From: CAYYFX01 sp046330135
GTDB taxonomy: Bacteria > ARS69
DNA length: 64,000 nt
Direction of reading: 5' to 3'
Assembly: GCA_046330135.1 (NCBI GenBank)
Contig: JAXLTI010000003.1
Location: 372,001 to 436,000 of the forward strand
In this document: positions 34,231 to 46,422 of the stretch, one piece after another
Numbering within the stretch: position 1 is the stretch's first letter
Layout of the letters: each line of letters starts with the position of its first letter
Made by a program: the position numbers and the translations under genes
Notes under the pieces: model-generated
What the model was told of the DNA's origin: nothing
Database searches by the model: none
Seen by the model: only the letters and a program-made list of their open reading frames with translations

Positions 34231-34259
34231 AATCTATCAGGGAGCGCGGAGTCGGGCAA
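34231..34259 (-). promoter_or_regulatory. promoter of the aconitase-citrate lyase operon
   Basis: On the minus strand TTGCCC (34259-34254), 17 nt, then TAGATT (34236-34231) preceded by TGA (extended -10 like). Predicted start about 34224, 20 nt before the GTG. Confidence 0.55.
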
Positions 34260-34385
34260 GGCGCAGGCGAGCGCGCGAGTCGCCCGACCGTGCGGGCGTG
34301 GGCGAGCTTGCGAATCCGGGCGGGCGATCACGCGCCGGCGGAGCGCGCGGCGACGGGGCCGCGCGCCCGCCGAACGCCGGTCGCG

Positions 34386-35555
34386 TCAGTTCGCGTGCGA
34401 GGCCTCGAGCCCCCGGAAGCGCTCGAGCTGCTTCTTGTAGTAGTCGCTCGCGGGATTCTCGAGGATCGCGCGCCGCTCCAGATCCACCGCGCCGTCGACG
34501 TTCTTGCGCGCGTTACAGATCTCCGCGGCGGTGTCGAGCACCATGGCCCGCTCCGACCCCGCCGGCGCCAGCTCCGCGCCGTGCCGCGCGAGCGCTTCGG
34601 CCTCCTCGAGGTTCACGCCGTTCTCGAAGCACCACCACGCGAAACCGTTGAGCTGCGTCGAGTCTTCCTTCCATCCCTCCGGAAGGGTCTGCCGCTCGAG
34701 GCCGAGCGCCTTGTCCTTGTCCTGCTCGATGAACAGGGCGTGGTCCACGCTGAGCAGCTGGTGCTGCCGCATCAGCTCCGGATCCGTCGCCTTGTCCGTG
34801 GCATCCAGCGCCGGCCCGAGGTACGGCACGAGGATGTCCGTGCTGCCCAGCCTCCGGCCGAGATCCCGCATCGTGTTCGCGACCGACACGAGGTCCCACG
34901 GCTGCGCGGACTTCGACTTCACCACCGCGTTCGCCGCGTTCATCACGGCCTTCAGCCCGAACAGCTCCTTGCGCGTGAAGCCGCTGGAGACGCAGTCGAA
35001 CTTGCGGTACGTGAAGTCCAGGCTCGGATCCAGCTCCATGGCGCGGTCCAGGTACTTCACGGCGTCCTCGTACTCGGCGCGCGTCTCGTGGTAGCTGGCG
35101 AGCGTGGCGGCGTCCTTCGCCGTGGGCGTCTTCTCGAACCGCGCCGTCTTCTGGTCGACCGTGGTGGGGTCCGCAATCCCGTCCGCCAGCCGCGTGAGGA
35201 AGTCCGCCTTGTCGAAGCCCCACCAGCGGCTGGTCGTGGCCCCGTTGGCGTCGAGGAGGACGAACGTGGGATACCCCTGGACCGTCATGTCCTTCGCCAG
35301 GGACACACCCTCCTTCTCCGCGTCGAGCTTGCAGAGCACGACCCCGCCGAGGGCCGCCTTGACGTCCGCATCGGACTCCGACGCCGCCGTGAAGCGCTTA
35401 CACGGCCCGCACCAGGTGGCGTAGAAGTCGATCAGGACCGGCTTGTGGTCGCGGGCGGCCACCTGCTTCGCCTCGTCGAAGCTCAGATGCTCGGCCGAAG
35501 CGGCGCCGCGCGCGAGAACGAGCAGAGCGGCAGCGACCAGGACGGCGACTCTCAT
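34386..35555 (-). CDS. exported thioredoxin-fold protein with TPR-like C-terminal region
   Basis: 389 residues. Signal peptide about 1-21 (VAVLVAAALLVLARGAASA). A thioredoxin domain (about 22-130) has the redox motif WCGPC in DFYATWCGPCKRF and the cis-Pro in QGYPTFVLLD. The remaining 250 residues are helical with TPR-like repeats. Probably a periplasmic disulfide reductase or isomerase working on an unknown partner. ATG 35555 has GGAGG upstream. It lies 180 nt upstream of the aconitase gene, separated from it by a promoter. Confidence 0.85.
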   Translation of the reverse strand: MRVAVLVAAALLVLARGAASAEHLSFDEAKQVAARDHKPVLIDFYATWCGPCKRFTAASESDADVKAALGGVVLCKLDAEKEGVSLAKDMTVQGYPTFVLLDANGATTSRWWGFDKADFLTRLADGIADPTTVDQKTARFEKTPTAKDAATLASYHETRAEYEDAVKYLDRAMELDPSLDFTYRKFDCVSSGFTRKELFGLKAVMNAANAVVKSKSAQPWDLVSVANTMRDLGRRLGSTDILVPYLGPALDATDKATDPELMRQHQLLSVDHALFIEQDKDKALGLERQTLPEGWKEDSTQLNGFAWWCFENGVNLEEAEALARHGAELAPAGSERAMVLDTAAEICNARKNVDGAVDLERRAILENPASDYYKKQLERFRGLEASHAN

Positions 35556-35699
35556 GGGTCATCCTCCGTCAGTCAGGGAAACCTCGACGACGGTCATCGT
35601 CGCCGATGCGGAGCGGCCGTTGGTAGCCCAAAGTGGCGGTCGGCGGCGCCCCGCGACGCCGGCCGGTGGGACGGGGCCTTCCGGCGAACGGGCCCCCGC

Positions 35700-36488
35700 T
35701 CACGCCGTGCCCGGACGCCGGTACCAGTACCGATAGGCCTCCCGGAAGCCGAAGGCGGCGTAGAGCGCCAGGGCCGGCGCGTTCGTCGCTTCCACCTGGA
35801 GGTACGCTCGCCGGGCGCCCTGCTCACGGCCCCAGTCCAGGAGGCCCCGGACGAGCACGCGGGCGAAACCCCGCCGGCGCGCCGCAGGATCCGTGACGAT
35901 GTCGAAGAGTCCCACCCAGCCTTCGTCGGCGACCGCGAGCCCCACCGCCCGAGGGAGGCCGCGCTCGGAGACGACCGCGAAACCCCGCGCCGGCGCGTCG
36001 CGCTCGAGGATCGCGACGTGCCGAGCCCGAGGCTCCCCCCCGAGCCCGCGCCAGCGCGCGAACGGGTCGACCCAGGGCGGCTCGGGGCTTCGGAGGATGC
36101 GCACGTCGGCGCCGCGAGGCTCGGCGCTTCCCCCGATCCCCTCGAGATCCGCGACGTGCACGCACGCCTCCAGCTCGCGCTCCCAACCGGCGGCCGCCAG
36201 GGCGTCGTCGAGGCCGGTCGGGCACACGGCCGCGTGAAGGTGCAGGCGGGGGACGAGGCCGCGGAGCAGGTAGCGCCTCGTGCATTCCGCCAGCGCGGCG
36301 GTCACGTCCCGGACGTCCCCGACGGGGTGAACGGAGTTCGACCGCCGCGTGGCGCCCGCCGCGAAGCGCAGCAGCCACCCTTCGAGGGACTCCTCCTCGA
36401 GCGCCGGCCACGCCCGCCGCGCGCGCTCCTCCGTGGCGCGCACGAAGGCGCGGCTCGCCGGGGAGAGCGCGGCGATCGGCGACGTCAC
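35700..36488 (-). CDS. GNAT-family N-acetyltransferase
   Basis: 262 residues by the chosen start. The conserved N-terminal part (RRAWPALEEESLEGWLLRFA, then GATRRSNSVHP) is typical of a two-domain GNAT subfamily. The C-terminal acetyl-CoA site is VTDPAARRRGFARVLVRGLL, and ATNAPALALYAAFGF follows. GTG 36488 was preferred because the frame upstream runs through an AT-rich segment unlike coding DNA; ATG 36638 would add 50 residues. Substrate unknown. Confidence 0.75.
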   Translation of the reverse strand: MTSPIAALSPASRAFVRATEERARRAWPALEEESLEGWLLRFAAGATRRSNSVHPVGDVRDVTAALAECTRRYLLRGLVPRLHLHAAVCPTGLDDALAAAGWERELEACVHVADLEGIGGSAEPRGADVRILRSPEPPWVDPFARWRGLGGEPRARHVAILERDAPARGFAVVSERGLPRAVGLAVADEGWVGLFDIVTDPAARRRGFARVLVRGLLDWGREQGARRAYLQVEATNAPALALYAAFGFREAYRYWYRRPGTA

Positions 36489-36548
36489 GACGATCTCGGC
36501 CGGGGGCGGCGCTCCGACGGAGGCGGAAGAGGCCGCGGGAAGGGGGTC

Positions 36549-36635
36549 GCTCGGGACTTCATGAATCTTCGGAGACAAGTCAATATAAACGATTGGGGAG
36601 ATTGAAGATGAAACATCATCCCATGTATCCTCCCG
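36549..36635. promoter_or_regulatory. AT-rich intergenic segment, likely promoter region of the GNAT gene
   Basis: An unusually AT-rich stretch for this window. On the minus strand TATATT (36587-36582) is a good -10; no matching -35 is obvious. On the plus strand GGGGAG precedes an ATG at 36608, but that short frame has no protein-like features. Confidence 0.35.
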
Positions 36636-36773
36636 CATCGCCCGACCGGCGATCGGCCCGCCGCCACGGCGACGGCCGAGAATGGCGCCGGGGAGCGCCC
36701 CGCGCAAGTCGCGCGTTGCGCCCCCCGGGCCCTGCGAGAGGAGGCGCGGCCCGACGCGACCGCGCCCGCGCCC

Positions 36774-37475
36774 CTAGGACTCCTGCACCTGCACCCGCTC
36801 CACCATCGTCTTCTCGTCGATCTTGCCGTCGGAGTACGCGCGCACGTCGGCCATCTTCGCCTTGAGGACCAGCGAGTCGATGTCCTTGTCGTCGAAGTAG
36901 TCGTTGTTGCGGAGGTCGACGTCGATCGTGATGAACTCGGCGTCCGGGACCGCCTTCAGCAGCTCGGCGTCCTGGAGGATGGCGTCCACCAGCTCCGCCT
37001 TGCCGCGCTTGTAGAGGCGCTCCTGCCGCTTGAGCTCGTGGTCGATCCAGCTCTTCCGCAGCGCCCGCCGGTCGTCGCGATCGCTCTTCTTTTCGTCGCG
37101 CTCGGCCTTCTTGTCGTCCCGATCGGCCTTCTCGTCGTCGTCGTCGTCCCCGCGGATGATCACCACGCGATCGTCGTCGCGCCACAACCCCCGCCACCAC
37201 TTCCCGTCCATCCAGCGATCGCCGCCGCTCGTGAGGGACGCGTCGAAGGAGAAGCGCACGCCCTCCCCCGCGTGGTAGCGACCCCGCGCCTCGTGGTGCC
37301 CTTGCACCAGCCAGTTCGGGCTCTCCACGAGCACGTCGTCGAGGATCCGCTCGAACAGCTCGATTTGGCGGTCCATCTTCCGGTCGCCGTCCGCCCGGGC
37401 GGTTCCGCTCGTGGCGAGGGCGATCGCGAGCACGCACCCGGCGGTCACCGTCGTGCCCTGCTTCCAGCTTCCCAT
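36774..37475 (-). CDS. exported highly charged protein of unknown function
   Basis: 233 residues, no family recognised. Signal peptide about 1-28 (TVTAGCVLAIALATSGTARA). A mixed N-terminal segment (HHEARGRYHAGEGVRFSFDA) precedes a striking Asp/Lys/Arg-rich run around residues 105-145 (RGDDDDDEKADRDDKKAERD). A helical part (HELKRQERLYKRGKAELVDA) and a short beta-like tail follow. The acidic run could bind divalent cations (inference). ATG 37475. Confidence 0.6.
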   Translation of the reverse strand: MGSWKQGTTVTAGCVLAIALATSGTARADGDRKMDRQIELFERILDDVLVESPNWLVQGHHEARGRYHAGEGVRFSFDASLTSGGDRWMDGKWWRGLWRDDDRVVIIRGDDDDDEKADRDDKKAERDEKKSDRDDRRALRKSWIDHELKRQERLYKRGKAELVDAILQDAELLKAVPDAEFITIDVDLRNNDYFDDKDIDSLVLKAKMADVRAYSDGKIDEKTMVERVQVQES

Positions 37476-37735
37476 GACTCCAGTCCCTCCGTCTCGGCCC
37501 TCGGCTCTTCAGGGGCTCGTGCCTAAGACGGGAGGGGGCGCGCCAGCGTTCAACGCTAGCCCCGGATCACCAGGACGATCGAACGCGGGGGCGGAGTCGC
37601 CCATGGATCCAAGGCGCGCGAGGCCGTCGGGCCGAGGCGTAGTCCTGCACCACGTCGAGGCCCGATGGCCGAAGCGCAACGCCGGAGACGCGGGCGAATC
37701 CGCCTCCGCAGCCCGGTCGTCATGGATGATCCGGG

Positions 37736-38800
37736 CTAGAAGAAGAGCTTGAAGAACCCGAGGATGCCCTGCTTCCAGGGAACGCGGTGGGAGACCCCGG
37801 AGGCCCCGCGGAACGAGTCGACGTTCGCCAGGTACCACTCGAAGTTGCGCAGCAGGGCGGCCTGGTTCGAGTACTTGGGGCGGAAGCCCAGGACGCGCTC
37901 CGCCTTCTCGATGGAGACGAACGAGTCCTCGCAGGCGGTCTCGTACACCCACTTGTAGAGCGGCGAGACCTTGAGCGCCTCGAGCACGCGAAGCGTGCCG
38001 ATCACCGGCCCCGCCGGGAAGGGGACGATCTTCTTGCCGAAGCCGGCGCGGTCCAGGACCGCCTGCCAGTCCTCCCCCATCGTGGCGAACTCCTTCGCCC
38101 CGATGTTGAAGACGTCGTTCGCCTTCTCCGCGGGCAGGGTCAGGGCCAGCCAGATCGCGTCGCACAGGTCCTCGACATCCAGGAGCTGGTAGCGGTTCTT
38201 GCCGCTGCCGATCATCGGGAAGCCGCGAGCGTCCTTCGCCCAGTCGTAGAGGAGCGCGAAGACGCCGAGCCGCTCCGGCCCGATGAAGGACTTCGGCCGG
38301 AGGATCGGGACGCACATCCCCCGCTGGCGGAAGCTCGCGCACACCTGCTCCGCCTCCACCTTCGCGATGCCGTACGGGCCCACGCCGTGCAGGCGATCGG
38401 TCTCGAGCAGCGGATGGTGATCGGGGATCCCGTAGACCGCGGTCGAGGAGACGTGGACGGCCCGCTTCACGCCGTGCGCGAGCGCGGACTCGTAGACGTT
38501 GCGCGTGCCGTCCACGTCCGTGCTGAGGATGTCCTCGCGGGAGTAGAGCGGAAGCGCCGCCGCCGTGTGGACGACCGCGTCCACGCCTTCCATCGCGCGG
38601 TCGCACGCCGCGCGGTCCCGGATGTCCCCCGTGACGATGCGGATGCGGTCCTTCTCCGGATAGTCGAACGGCGCGAAGTCCAGCGAGGTGACGTCCGTCC
38701 CGTGCGCGAGAAGGTGGCGGACGAGGTTGATGCCGAGGAAGCCCGCGCCTCCCGTCACGAGGGCGCGGCGCGGCGCGGAGGAATCAGGGGTGGCGTTCAC
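37736..38800 (-). CDS. NAD(P)-dependent epimerase/dehydratase (extended SDR)
   Basis: 354-residue extended short-chain dehydrogenase. The cofactor motif is VTGGAGFLGINLVRHLL, and the active-site YxxxK is YGIAK within GVGPYGIAKVEAEQV, with SSTAVYG upstream. Probably acts on a nucleotide sugar or steroid/isoprenoid-like substrate; specificity is not readable. Starts with GTG 38800, only 3 nt after the carB stop, so it belongs to the carAB transcript. Confidence 0.85.
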   Translation of the reverse strand: MNATPDSSAPRRALVTGGAGFLGINLVRHLLAHGTDVTSLDFAPFDYPEKDRIRIVTGDIRDRAACDRAMEGVDAVVHTAAALPLYSREDILSTDVDGTRNVYESALAHGVKRAVHVSSTAVYGIPDHHPLLETDRLHGVGPYGIAKVEAEQVCASFRQRGMCVPILRPKSFIGPERLGVFALLYDWAKDARGFPMIGSGKNRYQLLDVEDLCDAIWLALTLPAEKANDVFNIGAKEFATMGEDWQAVLDRAGFGKKIVPFPAGPVIGTLRVLEALKVSPLYKWVYETACEDSFVSIEKAERVLGFRPKYSNQAALLRNFEWYLANVDSFRGASGVSHRVPWKQGILGFFKLFF

Positions 38801-38803
38801 GGC

Positions 38804-42267
<3,464 letters not shown>

Positions 42268-42268
<1 letters not shown>

Positions 42269-43407
42269 CAGGCGGTCTCGCCGAGCTGATCGAGGAAGAC
42301 CTCCCAGAGGTAGCCCGCGTCGTGCGGACCGGGCGCCGCCTCGGGGTGGTACTGCACGGAGTACAGGCCGTATTCGGAGTGACGCATGCCTTGCACCGTC
42401 CCGTCGAAGAGGCTCCGGTGGGTGATCTCGAAGCCCGCAGCCCGCGCGCTCTCCGCGTCGACCGCGTAGTTGTGGTTCTGCGACGTGATCTCGATGCGCC
42501 CGTTCGCGAGGCGCTGGACCGGATGGTTCGCGCCGTGATGGCCGAACTTCAGCTTGTACGTGCGCGCGCCGAGGGCGAGGCCGAGCAGCTGGTGTCCGAG
42601 GCAGATGCCGAGAATCGGGAGCTTGCCGAGCAGCGCGCGAATCGTCTCGACGACGTAGGTGGTGGTGCGGGGATCGCCCGGTCCGTTCGAGACGAGAAGC
42701 GCGGCCGCCCCGCTGCGGAGGATCTCCTCGGCGGAAGCATCCGCCGGAAACACGACCGCGCGCACGCCGCGCTCCGCGAGGCGCCGCAGGATGTTCCGCT
42801 TCGACCCGCAGTCCAGGACCGCGATCGTGGGGCCGGGCCGCGACGTGGCGGAGGCGTCGTGCGCCGCGCCGTGGCCGTCCCCCCGCCACTCGAAGGAGCG
42901 GTGGACGGTGACCGCGCGCACCGTGTCCTGGCCGAGCATCTCGGGAACCTCGCGCGCCGCCGCCACGAGATCCTCGCCGCTCTTTCCGGAAGCCGCCGGT
43001 CCGCTCGCGATCACGCCCCGCTGGCAGCCCTTCTCCCGCAGGTGGCGCGTGAGCGCGCGCGTGTCGATCGCGTCGATGCCCACGATCCCGTGGCCCCGCA
43101 TGTACTCCTGGAGGCTCCGCGTGGCGCGCCAGCTCGACGGGCGGCGCGAGAACTCGCGGGCGATGAACCCGCGCACGTGCGGCCGCGACGACTCCGGGTC
43201 CTCGTCGTTCACCCCGGTGTTGCCGATGTGCGGGTACGTCATCGCGACGAGCTGGCCGTGGTACGAGGGGTCGGTCAGGATCTCCTGATACCCCGTCATC
43301 GCAGTGTGGAAGACGACTTCACCGCCGGTGTGACCGAGGGCGCCGAACGCGCAGCCCTCGTAGACGGACCCGTCCTCGAGGGCGAGGACGGCGCGCTCGC
43401 TCGGCAT
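42268..43407 (-). CDS. carA: carbamoyl phosphate synthase small subunit
   Basis: Glutaminase subunit that supplies ammonia to CarB. 379 residues: the N-terminal domain (LALEDGSVYEGCAFGALG, GEVVFHTAMTGYQEILTDPS) and the class I amidotransferase with nucleophile Cys in GICLGHQLLGLALGA and His-Glu in YHPEAAPGPHD. ATG 43407 follows GGAGAGG. Divergent from the small gene at 43645; promoter at 43455-43483. Confidence 0.97.
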
Positions 43408-43435
43408 GGGGCCTCTCCGGAGTCAGGGAGGTGGG

Positions 43436-43456
43436 CTGCACTTCCGGAACGTGCAG
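43436..43456. promoter_or_regulatory. inverted repeat overlapping the carAB promoter
   Basis: CTGCAC-N9-GTGCAG, with an inner palindrome TTCCGGAA, overlaps the predicted -10 and start site of carA. Placement suits an operator or a leader hairpin. No regulator is identified. Confidence 0.35.
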
Positions 43457-43483
43457 GCTATCAGAGCGTCGCCGCTCGGTCAA
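43455..43483 (-). promoter_or_regulatory. carAB promoter
   Basis: On the minus strand TTGACC (43483-43478), 17 nt, then TAGCCT (43460-43455) preceded by TGA. Predicted start about 43448, 40 nt before carA. Confidence 0.5.
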
Positions 43484-43644
43484 GAATCGGAAGCCCGCGA
43501 CGCGAAGGATCCGGAAGGCACATCCCACGCTCCGACACCGGAGGGTCGGGCGCGGTAGCCGACCGCGCGCTCCGGAAGGCGCGGACTCCGTGGCCCGGCG
43601 CCGCGCGATCCGGTACATTCGATCCATCGTCCGGCGGAGGATTC

Positions 43645-43914
43645 ATGGGCAAGAACTGCGATCTCCCCCTTCACGGCTTCACCGTCGTCGTCGAGACGAC
43701 GGGGTCGACCGTCTACATCGGACGCTACCACTCGGAGAACGACGAGGAGCTGCTGCTCCTCGACGCCGACGTCCGGGACCTGCCGGACGCGCCAACGAGG
43801 GCCGAGCACCTCGCTCGCTCGGCCCGCATGGGCGTATTCAAGAACACGGATCGCGTCCGGGTGCCGAGGTCGGTGATCGCCTCCGTGCGGCGCCTGATCG
43901 AGTACTCAACCTGA
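43645..43914 (+). CDS. small conserved-looking hypothetical protein
   Basis: 89 residues, family not recognised. The N-terminal half looks like small beta strands (LHGFTVVVETTGSTVYIGRY), followed by an acidic turn (ENDEELLLLDADVRDL) and a helical basic end. ATG 43645 has CGGAGG 5 nt upstream. The next gene (bacilliredoxin) starts 16 nt after its stop, so they probably form one unit. Confidence 0.6.
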   Translation: MGKNCDLPLHGFTVVVETTGSTVYIGRYHSENDEELLLLDADVRDLPDAPTRAEHLARSARMGVFKNTDRVRVPRSVIASVRRLIEYST

Positions 43915-43930
43915 AGGAGGACATCGCCCG

Positions 43931-44344
43931 ATGCGCTATCCCGAAGAGATCGCCGCGCCGATGCGGCAAGAAGTCGTGCAGATGGGGTTCGAGGAGCTGC
44001 GGACGCCGGACGCGGTGCGGAAGGCCGTGGGCTCGCCCGGCACGGTGCTCCTGTTCGTGAACTCGGTGTGCGGATGCGCCGGCGGCATCGCGCGTCCGGG
44101 GCTCGCGCTCGCGCTCTCGCACGACCGCGTCCCGAAGCGCCTCACGACGACGTTCGCCGGCATGGACCTCGAGGCCACGGAGTGCGCGCGCAGCCTCTTC
44201 CCCGACTATCCGCCCAGCTCCCCGCAGGCGGCGCTCTTCAAGGACGGGAAGGTGGTGGAAGTGATCCAGCGCCACCAGATCGAAGGCACGAATCCCGAGG
44301 CCTTCGCGAACCTCCTCGTCAGAGCGTTCGACCGGCACTGCTGA
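43931..44344 (+). CDS. BrxA/BrxB-family bacilliredoxin
   Basis: 137-residue thioredoxin-fold protein (former DUF1094/YphP). The CGC motif is in LFVNSVCGCAGGIARPGL, and FPDYPPSSPQAALFKDGKVV is typical. Bacilliredoxins remove bacillithiol or similar thiols from oxidised proteins, so the host may use a low-molecular-weight thiol other than glutathione (inference). A Cys is the last residue. ATG 43931 is preceded by AAGGAGG. Confidence 0.9.
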   Translation: MRYPEEIAAPMRQEVVQMGFEELRTPDAVRKAVGSPGTVLLFVNSVCGCAGGIARPGLALALSHDRVPKRLTTTFAGMDLEATECARSLFPDYPPSSPQAALFKDGKVVEVIQRHQIEGTNPEAFANLLVRAFDRHC

Positions 44345-44628
44345 CCTCCGCACCGGCCGACCTCCCGATCTGATCCATGGGCTCCGCGGCTCCCGCCTCC
44401 GCGGAGAGCGCCGAGTCGTGCCCGCCTCGCGGCGCGCGGACCGCGCGACCTCGCCGAGGATCGCCCCTCCACGACGGCGCCGATCGCCCGTCCTTTGAAG
44501 CGACCCTCACCGCCGCTTCACCGTCCGGATGGAACCTGTCCGCGTCGATCGTCACCCCACGGGGCCAGCCGAGGCAGACGAGCGACATCCTGTGCCCTGA
44601 GCCTTCATCCTGAAGAGGTGCGGACATA

Positions 44629-46314
44629 ATGAATCGCGCACTCCTGTCGCGTCCCACCGGCGCTCTCGCCGTCCTCGGTCTCCTGGCGCTCGCAGCCCCG
44701 GCGAGCGCGAAGGTCCTGCTCGACGGACTCATCACCTGGGGCAACGGCCTCGGCGATCTCCTGTACCAGTGCCCCGGGGTCCCCAATCCCGGCGTGATGA
44801 ACGGACCGCACAACGACCTCAGCGTCGCGCCGCTTCCGGGATTCAACGGCGTGTTCCCCAACACCGATTTCAAGCCGGCTCAAACGAGCATCGCGAACGG
44901 CGACGTCGACGATGTCGCCACCCTCGCGTACCAGGACGCCGACCCCTGCAACCTCTGCGGCGCGCAGCGCCGCTTCACCAACGTCTGCTATCGCGGTGCG
45001 GTCGATCCCCACGACGCCGCGCCGGACTGGACCCACGAGCCCTGGATCACGTACGGCAACTTCCCCGAGGTTCGCCCGGCGGGCTGGGAGACGCGGGCCA
45101 TCAAGTTCTACTCCGGCCTGCAGCCCAGCTCCCACTGGACGGCGGACACGGTCCGCGTGTGCCAGGGTCGCGTCGGCTTCCCCGCCGGCACCACGCTGGT
45201 CGTCGATCCGGGCACGTTGATCGTCGGCGAGGGCGCCACCGGCCCGAGCTTCGTGGCGATCGAGCGCGGGGCCAAGGTCATCATGAACGGGACGCCGACC
45301 AATCCGATCACCGGGACGTGCGACGCCGATCCGCCCATCATCGGCGGTTGGGGCGGACTGGTCATGCACGGCCGCGCGGTGGCGAACTGCGCGGACTGCC
45401 TCGGCGGCGCGTCCTGCGCCAGCGAAGGCGACGTCGGCGCCCTGTTCTGCGGCACGGACGACTGCGACAGCAGCGGCAGCGTGACGTACACGCGCATCTG
45501 CTACTCGGGCATCGAGATCAGCCCGAACAACGAGCTGAACACGTTCACCCAGAACGCCCTCGGCTCGCGGACGGTCATCTCCCACTGCGAGTCGATCCAG
45601 GGCTCGGACGACGACTTCGAGTGGTTCGGCGGCCTGGTCAGCGACGACCACCTGATCGGAATCGGCGGCGGTGACGACGGTCTGGACTGGCAGATGGGCT
45701 GGCGCGGCGCGTGCCAGTTCGCGGTCATCCAGAAGTACGCGAACCAGGGCGACAAGGGCATCGAGGCGGACAACAACGAGTTCAACTTCGAGGCCCCCTG
45801 CCGCTCGAACCCGATCTTCGCGAACATCACGCTCGTCGGCATCCAGGACACGGGCTCCACGGACACCTGGGGCATCCACCTCCGCCGAGGCACGGACGGG
45901 CAGATCTTCAACTCGATCATCACGAACTTCCCCCGGCAGGCCGTGAACGTCGAGCACAACGAGACGATGGAGCGCGGCCTGAACCCGTACACCGCGTCGT
46001 ACGCCTGCGGCACGCGGGTGGATGCGCCGGTCGTGGCGGCCTCGACCTTCGGCATGGACGTGCGCGCCTTCCCGAACCCGGTGTCGCGCGGCACGAGCTT
46101 CCAGTTCTCGCTGCCCTCCTCGGGTCCGGCGCGCCTCGACGTGTACGACGTCACGGGTCGTCGGGTCGCGAGCCTGATGGACGAGACGAACCTCTCGGCG
46201 GGAGCGCACAGCGTCGAGTGGACGCCGGAGACCTCCTTGCCGGCGGGCGCGTACTTCTATCGCCTCGAGACCGCTTCGCACCCGTCGCAGGGACGGTTGG
46301 TGCTGGTGCGCTGA
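44629..46314 (+). CDS. secreted beta-helix-like protein with FlgD-like C-terminal domain
   Basis: 561 residues. Signal peptide about 1-27. A Cys-rich region (CNLCGAQRR, CADCLGGASCASEG, CGTDDCDSSG) is embedded in a probable right-handed beta-helix with TTLVVDPGTLIVGEG, GGWGGLVMHGRA, DDDFEWFGGLVSDDH and DDGLDWQMGWRGACQF. Proteins with these motifs are commonly encoded beside TonB receptors and carry misleading names such as multidrug transporter. The last 80 residues are a FlgD-Ig or sorting-type domain (LDVYDVTGRRVASL). ATG 44629; the TonB receptor follows 108 nt downstream. Confidence 0.75.
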   Translation: MNRALLSRPTGALAVLGLLALAAPASAKVLLDGLITWGNGLGDLLYQCPGVPNPGVMNGPHNDLSVAPLPGFNGVFPNTDFKPAQTSIANGDVDDVATLAYQDADPCNLCGAQRRFTNVCYRGAVDPHDAAPDWTHEPWITYGNFPEVRPAGWETRAIKFYSGLQPSSHWTADTVRVCQGRVGFPAGTTLVVDPGTLIVGEGATGPSFVAIERGAKVIMNGTPTNPITGTCDADPPIIGGWGGLVMHGRAVANCADCLGGASCASEGDVGALFCGTDDCDSSGSVTYTRICYSGIEISPNNELNTFTQNALGSRTVISHCESIQGSDDDFEWFGGLVSDDHLIGIGGGDDGLDWQMGWRGACQFAVIQKYANQGDKGIEADNNEFNFEAPCRSNPIFANITLVGIQDTGSTDTWGIHLRRGTDGQIFNSIITNFPRQAVNVEHNETMERGLNPYTASYACGTRVDAPVVAASTFGMDVRAFPNPVSRGTSFQFSLPSSGPARLDVYDVTGRRVASLMDETNLSAGAHSVEWTPETSLPAGAYFYRLETASHPSQGRLVLVR

Positions 46315-46422
46315 CGGGCGATCGTCCGCCCGCGATCATCCACCGAACGGCTCGGCGGGCCTGCGGGCCCGCCGGGTCGGAGGAAGACAACACGGGGTGT
46401 GCCGCCCCGCGGAGGTCACTCG

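Noticed and set aside
32265..36605. A 1446-residue open frame on the plus strand
   Set aside because: It is the antisense shadow of the aconitase, thioredoxin and GNAT genes; the sequence is Arg/Ala/Pro-rich with no domains.
36608..36865. Short plus-strand frame starting MKHHPMYPP
   Set aside because: Has a plausible ribosome binding site, but turns into an Arg/Pro/Ala-rich shadow of the convergent gene.
37476..37735. Gene in the gap between the charged protein and the epimerase
   Set aside because: No frame with a start, ribosome binding site and protein-like composition.
44345..44628. Riboswitch or leader RNA before the beta-helix gene
   Set aside because: No recognisable riboswitch core; only ordinary GC-rich short hairpins. 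Nothing else found in this 284-nt gap.
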